Positions 33,205 through 35,877 of a DNA stretch of 35,877 nt are shown one piece after another. The stretch covers positions 1-35,877 of the forward strand of contig CAMVGO010000023.1 of the NCBI GenBank assembly GCA_947167045.1. Reading direction: 5' to 3'. The notes beneath the pieces are model-generated. The model was not told the origin of the DNA. It did not search any database and was given only the letters and a program-made list of their open reading frames with translations. Each line of letters starts with the position of its first letter. Positions within the stretch are counted from its first letter, which is position 1. This DNA comes from an uncultured Clostridia bacterium. GTDB lineage: Bacteria > Bacillota > Clostridia > Saccharofermentanales > Saccharofermentanaceae. The translations under genes were made by a program, and so were the position numbers.

Positions 33205-33927
33205 TCACCCGCGGAAAACAGCTCCAACCGTCTTGAAAAGGACGCCGATATCCTTGAAGAAACCAAAATTCCTGACCGAATCCAGATTGTATTTCATCTT
33301 GTCGGGAAGAATCTCGTTAACATAGACTTCATCGGCATCTTCGGCCTTTTCCAGGAGCTCGGCCTCGTCTTTGTATTCAATACTCGCGATCGATGTGATG
33401 CCGGCCGGCATGAGGAGCGTGGCCTTCATCTCGTCGGTATATCTGTTGACGTATTTCATGACCTCGGGTCTGGTGCCGACAAAGCTCATGTTGCCTGCGA
33501 GAACGTCGAAGACCTGAGGGAATTCGTCGAGTCTGTGATTTCTTAATTTCGAGCCCGCCTTCGTGATCCTCACGTCGTTATCAACGGTGACGCTGGTCCC
33601 CTGCTTTTCGGCATTGTTGACCATGGTCCTGAACTTATGGATCCTAAATACCACGCCGTAAGCGGCTGCCCTTTCCTGTCTGAAGAAGACCGGACCTTTG
33701 GAATCGCACTTGATGATGATGGCGATAACGAGCATCGGAATGCCGAGAAGGATTATCAGCAAAAGCGAAGCGATGACATCAAAAACACGCTTGAAGAAAA
33801 GACCTGCCTTGTGCTTTGAAAGCGCGTCGTAGTAAGGCTTTACGGCATCAGTCCGCATATCGGAAGGAAGCTCCTCCCACTTAGGAAGGATGAACCATCT
33901 TTTCGGATTCAGTCGCTTTTCCTGCAT
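33205..33927 (-). CDS. small monotopic sugar-phosphate transferase (PglC-like)
   Basis: 240 residues, ATG 33927. A soluble ~40-residue lead is followed by one membrane segment (FFKRVFDVIASLLLIILLGI) and the catalytic core of the bacterial sugar transferase family: GPVFFRQERAAAYGVVFRIH, KFRTMVNNAE, KLRNHRLDEFPQVFDVLAG with the catalytic Asp-Glu, and NMSFVGTRPE. It lacks the N-terminal four-helix part of the 28897-30339 protein. It would move a sugar-1-phosphate to undecaprenyl phosphate. It follows the PglF-like gene by 17 bp, so an acetamido-dideoxy sugar is the likely substrate. The C-terminal ~60 residues are longer than in minimal PglC. Confidence 0.88.
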   Translation of the reverse strand: MQEKRLNPKRWFILPKWEELPSDMRTDAVKPYYDALSKHKAGLFFKRVFDVIASLLLIILLGIPMLVIAIIIKCDSKGPVFFRQERAAAYGVVFRIHKFRTMVNNAEKQGTSVTVDNDVRITKAGSKLRNHRLDEFPQVFDVLAGNMSFVGTRPEVMKYVNRYTDEMKATLLMPAGITSIASIEYKDEAELLEKAEDADEVYVNEILPDKMKYNLDSVRNFGFFKDIGVLFKTVGAVFRG

Positions 33928-33944
33928 ATTACGGACCTTGCTCT

Positions 33945-35876
33945 TTACTCGGGTTTCTTGTCGGGATCGTATGTCTTTACGATCTTCGCGACGATGTATC
34001 TTATGTCTTCACGTTCGGATTTTGCGGCAGCGTCAAGTTCGATGAGAGCTTTCTCGAATTCCGCGTCGTCCATCGGGATAGGCTGGGCTATCGAGATATC
34101 CTTGTTCTCATCGGTCTCCCTCAAGCCTTCCTCGTCCATAAGGCGCTCCTCATAGAGCTTCTCGCCGGGTCTTAAACCGGTATAGACGATCTTGATGTCG
34201 ACATCGGGAGTCAGGCCTGAGAGCTGTATCATCTTGCGCGCGACATCGTCGATCTTGACAGGCTCGCCCATGTTGAGAACGAAGATCTCGCCGCCTCTTG
34301 CATACGCGCCTGATTCCATGACGAGCATGACGGCTTCGGGGATCGTCATGAAGTAACGTATGATGCGCTTATCCGTAACAGTTACGGGACCGCCCGCTGC
34401 GATCTGCTTTTCGAAAATCTTTAATACGGAGCCGTTCGATCCCAGTACGTTACCGAACCTGACCGCTGAGAACGTGGTCCTGACTTCGATGTCGCCGTTT
34501 TCGAACATCGCCTGTGCCTTGCGGTCCATCATCTGGATGACCATCTCGCAGATCCTCTTGGAAGCGCCCATTATGTTCGTGGGGTTGACCGCCTTGTCAG
34601 TCGATATGAGAACGAAACGCTTAACGCCGTATTTTATTGCCGCCTGGGCCATCTTGTACGTGCCGCCGACATTGTTTTTTATCGCTTCGTTCGGCGAGCC
34701 TTCCATGAGCGGAACGTGCTTGTGTGCAGCCGCGTGGAAGATTATCTCGGGGCGGTATTTTTCGAGCACCCAGTGTACCCTGTTGGTATTCCTGACAGAG
34801 CCTATCAGCGCGACCAGATTAAGGTTGTCGCCGTATTTCTCCCTGAGTTCCTTCTCGATCCAGAATGTGTTGTTCTCGTAGATGTCGAAAATGATGAGCA
34901 GCTTTGGCTTTGCCATGGCGATCTGCCTGCAGAGTTCGGAACCTATGGATCCGCCGCCACCCGTGACCATGACGGTCTTACCGGTGATGTACTGTCTGAT
35001 GCTGTCGATATTCGCCTTTACGGGGTCTCTGCCGAGAAGGTCTTCGATCTGGACGCTCCTGATAGTGTTTACAGTGACAGAACCGTCGATCATCTGGTAA
35101 ATTCCCGGGATGATCCTGACCTCGCATTCGGTCGTCGAGCAGATAGCGAGGATGTCCTTGCGGTCGATTCCGCGGGCATCCGGGATAGCAAAGATAATCT
35201 CGTCGATGTTATATTTTTCGGCCATCTTCGGGATGTCTTTCCTGGTGCCGACGATCGGAACTCCGTCTATCTCCCTGCCTATCTTTACGGGGTTGTCGTC
35301 AATCGCGCAGCAGACCCTGGCATCGACATGCTGGCTCATGACTATCTCGTGGATGACGTCCTTTCCGCAGGCGCCCGCGCCGATGATCATGATGTTCTTG
35401 CAGTCTTTGGTGACGGACCTGTCCTTGTTCATGAAGTTTATGAACCTGAAGCCGAACCTGAGTGCGGTCGTGGTGACAAAACCGAACACGATCGCCATTA
35501 TCCACACTGATACCGGAAGCAGTCTCTTTCCGGCAAAAAAGTCACTGACGAGGAGGCAGATGCCGACCACGACAGCGAAGCATATCCACGCCTCCACAAT
35601 CCTCACAAATTCGGAGAACGAGGCAAAACGCCATATGCTGCTGTACATCTTGAAGATACCGAACAGCATTATGATCAGCAAAGCGCTGACCGGTGCCAGC
35701 ATTAATACGTTGTTGAAATATTCGGGATCGATCTGAGAGAATCTGAAGTCGAACCTTATGAGAATGGCCGCGGCAAAACTCAGAGCGATCATGAGGAAGT
35801 CCAAAGCGGCAAAAGCGAGTGCCCTGTACACCCAATGCCTGCTTATGGACGGCTTTTTCTTTGAATCCTCAGCCAA
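33945..35876 (-). CDS. PglF/CapD-type UDP-N-acetylhexosamine 4,6-dehydratase, 5' end at window edge
   Basis: At least 643 residues. The visible frame opens with TTG at 35876, one base from the window edge, so the true start may lie outside. Four transmembrane segments (residues ~15-130) precede a nucleotide-binding domain (IIGAGACGKDVIHEIV) and an extended SDR domain from ~290: VTGGGGSIGSELCRQIA, FHAAAHKHVPLMEG, ISTDKAVNPTNIMGASKR (Met in place of the usual Tyr, as is normal in this family) and TFSAVRFGNVLGSNGSV. The product would be a UDP-4-keto-6-deoxy-N-acetylhexosamine. An aminotransferase to complete an amino sugar is not in this window. Confidence 0.92.
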   Translation of the reverse strand: MAEDSKKKPSISRHWVYRALAFAALDFLMIALSFAAAILIRFDFRFSQIDPEYFNNVLMLAPVSALLIIMLFGIFKMYSSIWRFASFSEFVRIVEAWICFAVVVGICLLVSDFFAGKRLLPVSVWIMAIVFGFVTTTALRFGFRFINFMNKDRSVTKDCKNIMIIGAGACGKDVIHEIVMSQHVDARVCCAIDDNPVKIGREIDGVPIVGTRKDIPKMAEKYNIDEIIFAIPDARGIDRKDILAICSTTECEVRIIPGIYQMIDGSVTVNTIRSVQIEDLLGRDPVKANIDSIRQYITGKTVMVTGGGGSIGSELCRQIAMAKPKLLIIFDIYENNTFWIEKELREKYGDNLNLVALIGSVRNTNRVHWVLEKYRPEIIFHAAAHKHVPLMEGSPNEAIKNNVGGTYKMAQAAIKYGVKRFVLISTDKAVNPTNIMGASKRICEMVIQMMDRKAQAMFENGDIEVRTTFSAVRFGNVLGSNGSVLKIFEKQIAAGGPVTVTDKRIIRYFMTIPEAVMLVMESGAYARGGEIFVLNMGEPVKIDDVARKMIQLSGLTPDVDIKIVYTGLRPGEKLYEERLMDEEGLRETDENKDISIAQPIPMDDAEFEKALIELDAAAKSEREDIRYIVAKIVKTYDPDKKPE

Positions 35877-35877
35877 T

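Noticed and set aside
34716..35510. 264-residue open frame on the plus strand, and similar long ones at 28912-29721, 8214-8858 and 31598-32107
   Set aside because: They are antisense to genes with clear family motifs (dehydratase, sugar transferase, transporter, diguanylate cyclase), and their translations show no domain signal.

Overview
The window reads as chromosome of a Gram-positive anaerobe of the class Clostridia (Bacillota). The reasons are strong AGGAGG-type ribosome sites, choline-binding cell-wall repeats, BspA-like leucine-rich surface proteins and cytidylyltransferase/kinase/transferase genes of the phosphorylcholine (PCho) type. I cannot name the genus. Every gene I can support lies on the minus strand, so the natural reading order is from high to low coordinates.

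Layout, right to left. (1) 35876-31277: a PglF/CapD-type nucleotide-sugar 4,6-dehydratase, a small PglC-like sugar-phosphate transferase and a cytosolic LacI-type-sensor/GGDEF diguanylate cyclase. (2) 31140-30340: a gene-free stretch holding two adjacent tandem arrays of palindromic units, both with an exact 52-bp period but unrelated sequence, then a promoter-like site and a structured leader. (3) 30339-16561: one tightly packed 13-gene surface-polysaccharide operon, many genes overlapping by 1-23 bp: initiating sugar-phosphate transferase, Cps2T-like rhamnosyltransferase, GT4, Stealth phosphotransferase, GT2, Wzy, GT2, Wzx, LicD, RmlD, RmlC, sulfotransferase, RmlA. (4) 16485-12392: a visibly more A+T-rich cassette (PD-(D/E)XK-like protein plus a Pce-like phosphorylcholine-esterase/choline-binding protein) bounded by two ~242-bp inverted copies of a structured repeat. 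(5) 12340-8145: a lic operon with an HTH-LicC-LicA fusion, a second LicC and a BCCT choline/betaine transporter. (6) 8115-7715: terminator, remnant of a group II (IIC-like) intron and a truncated choline-binding gene. (7) 7713-1381: four small paralogous choline-binding proteins and one LRR/choline-binding fusion. (8) 1280-1: the start of a second BspA-like protein, which runs out of the window.

Taken together the genes form an apparently complete PCho surface system in one place: import (BCCT), activation (LicA-type kinase, LicC-type cytidylyltransferases), attachment to a rhamnose-containing polysaccharide (LicD within the Wzx/Wzy operon), reading (choline-binding proteins) and probable removal (Pce-like metallo-hydrolase). 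The parts are known from pneumococcus. The layout, the three-domain HTH-LicC-LicA fusion, the BCCT importer in place of LicB, the inverted-repeat-bounded eraser cassette and the palindromic arrays upstream of the surface genes are the unusual points. Functions are inferred from sequence motifs read by eye. No database search was run.
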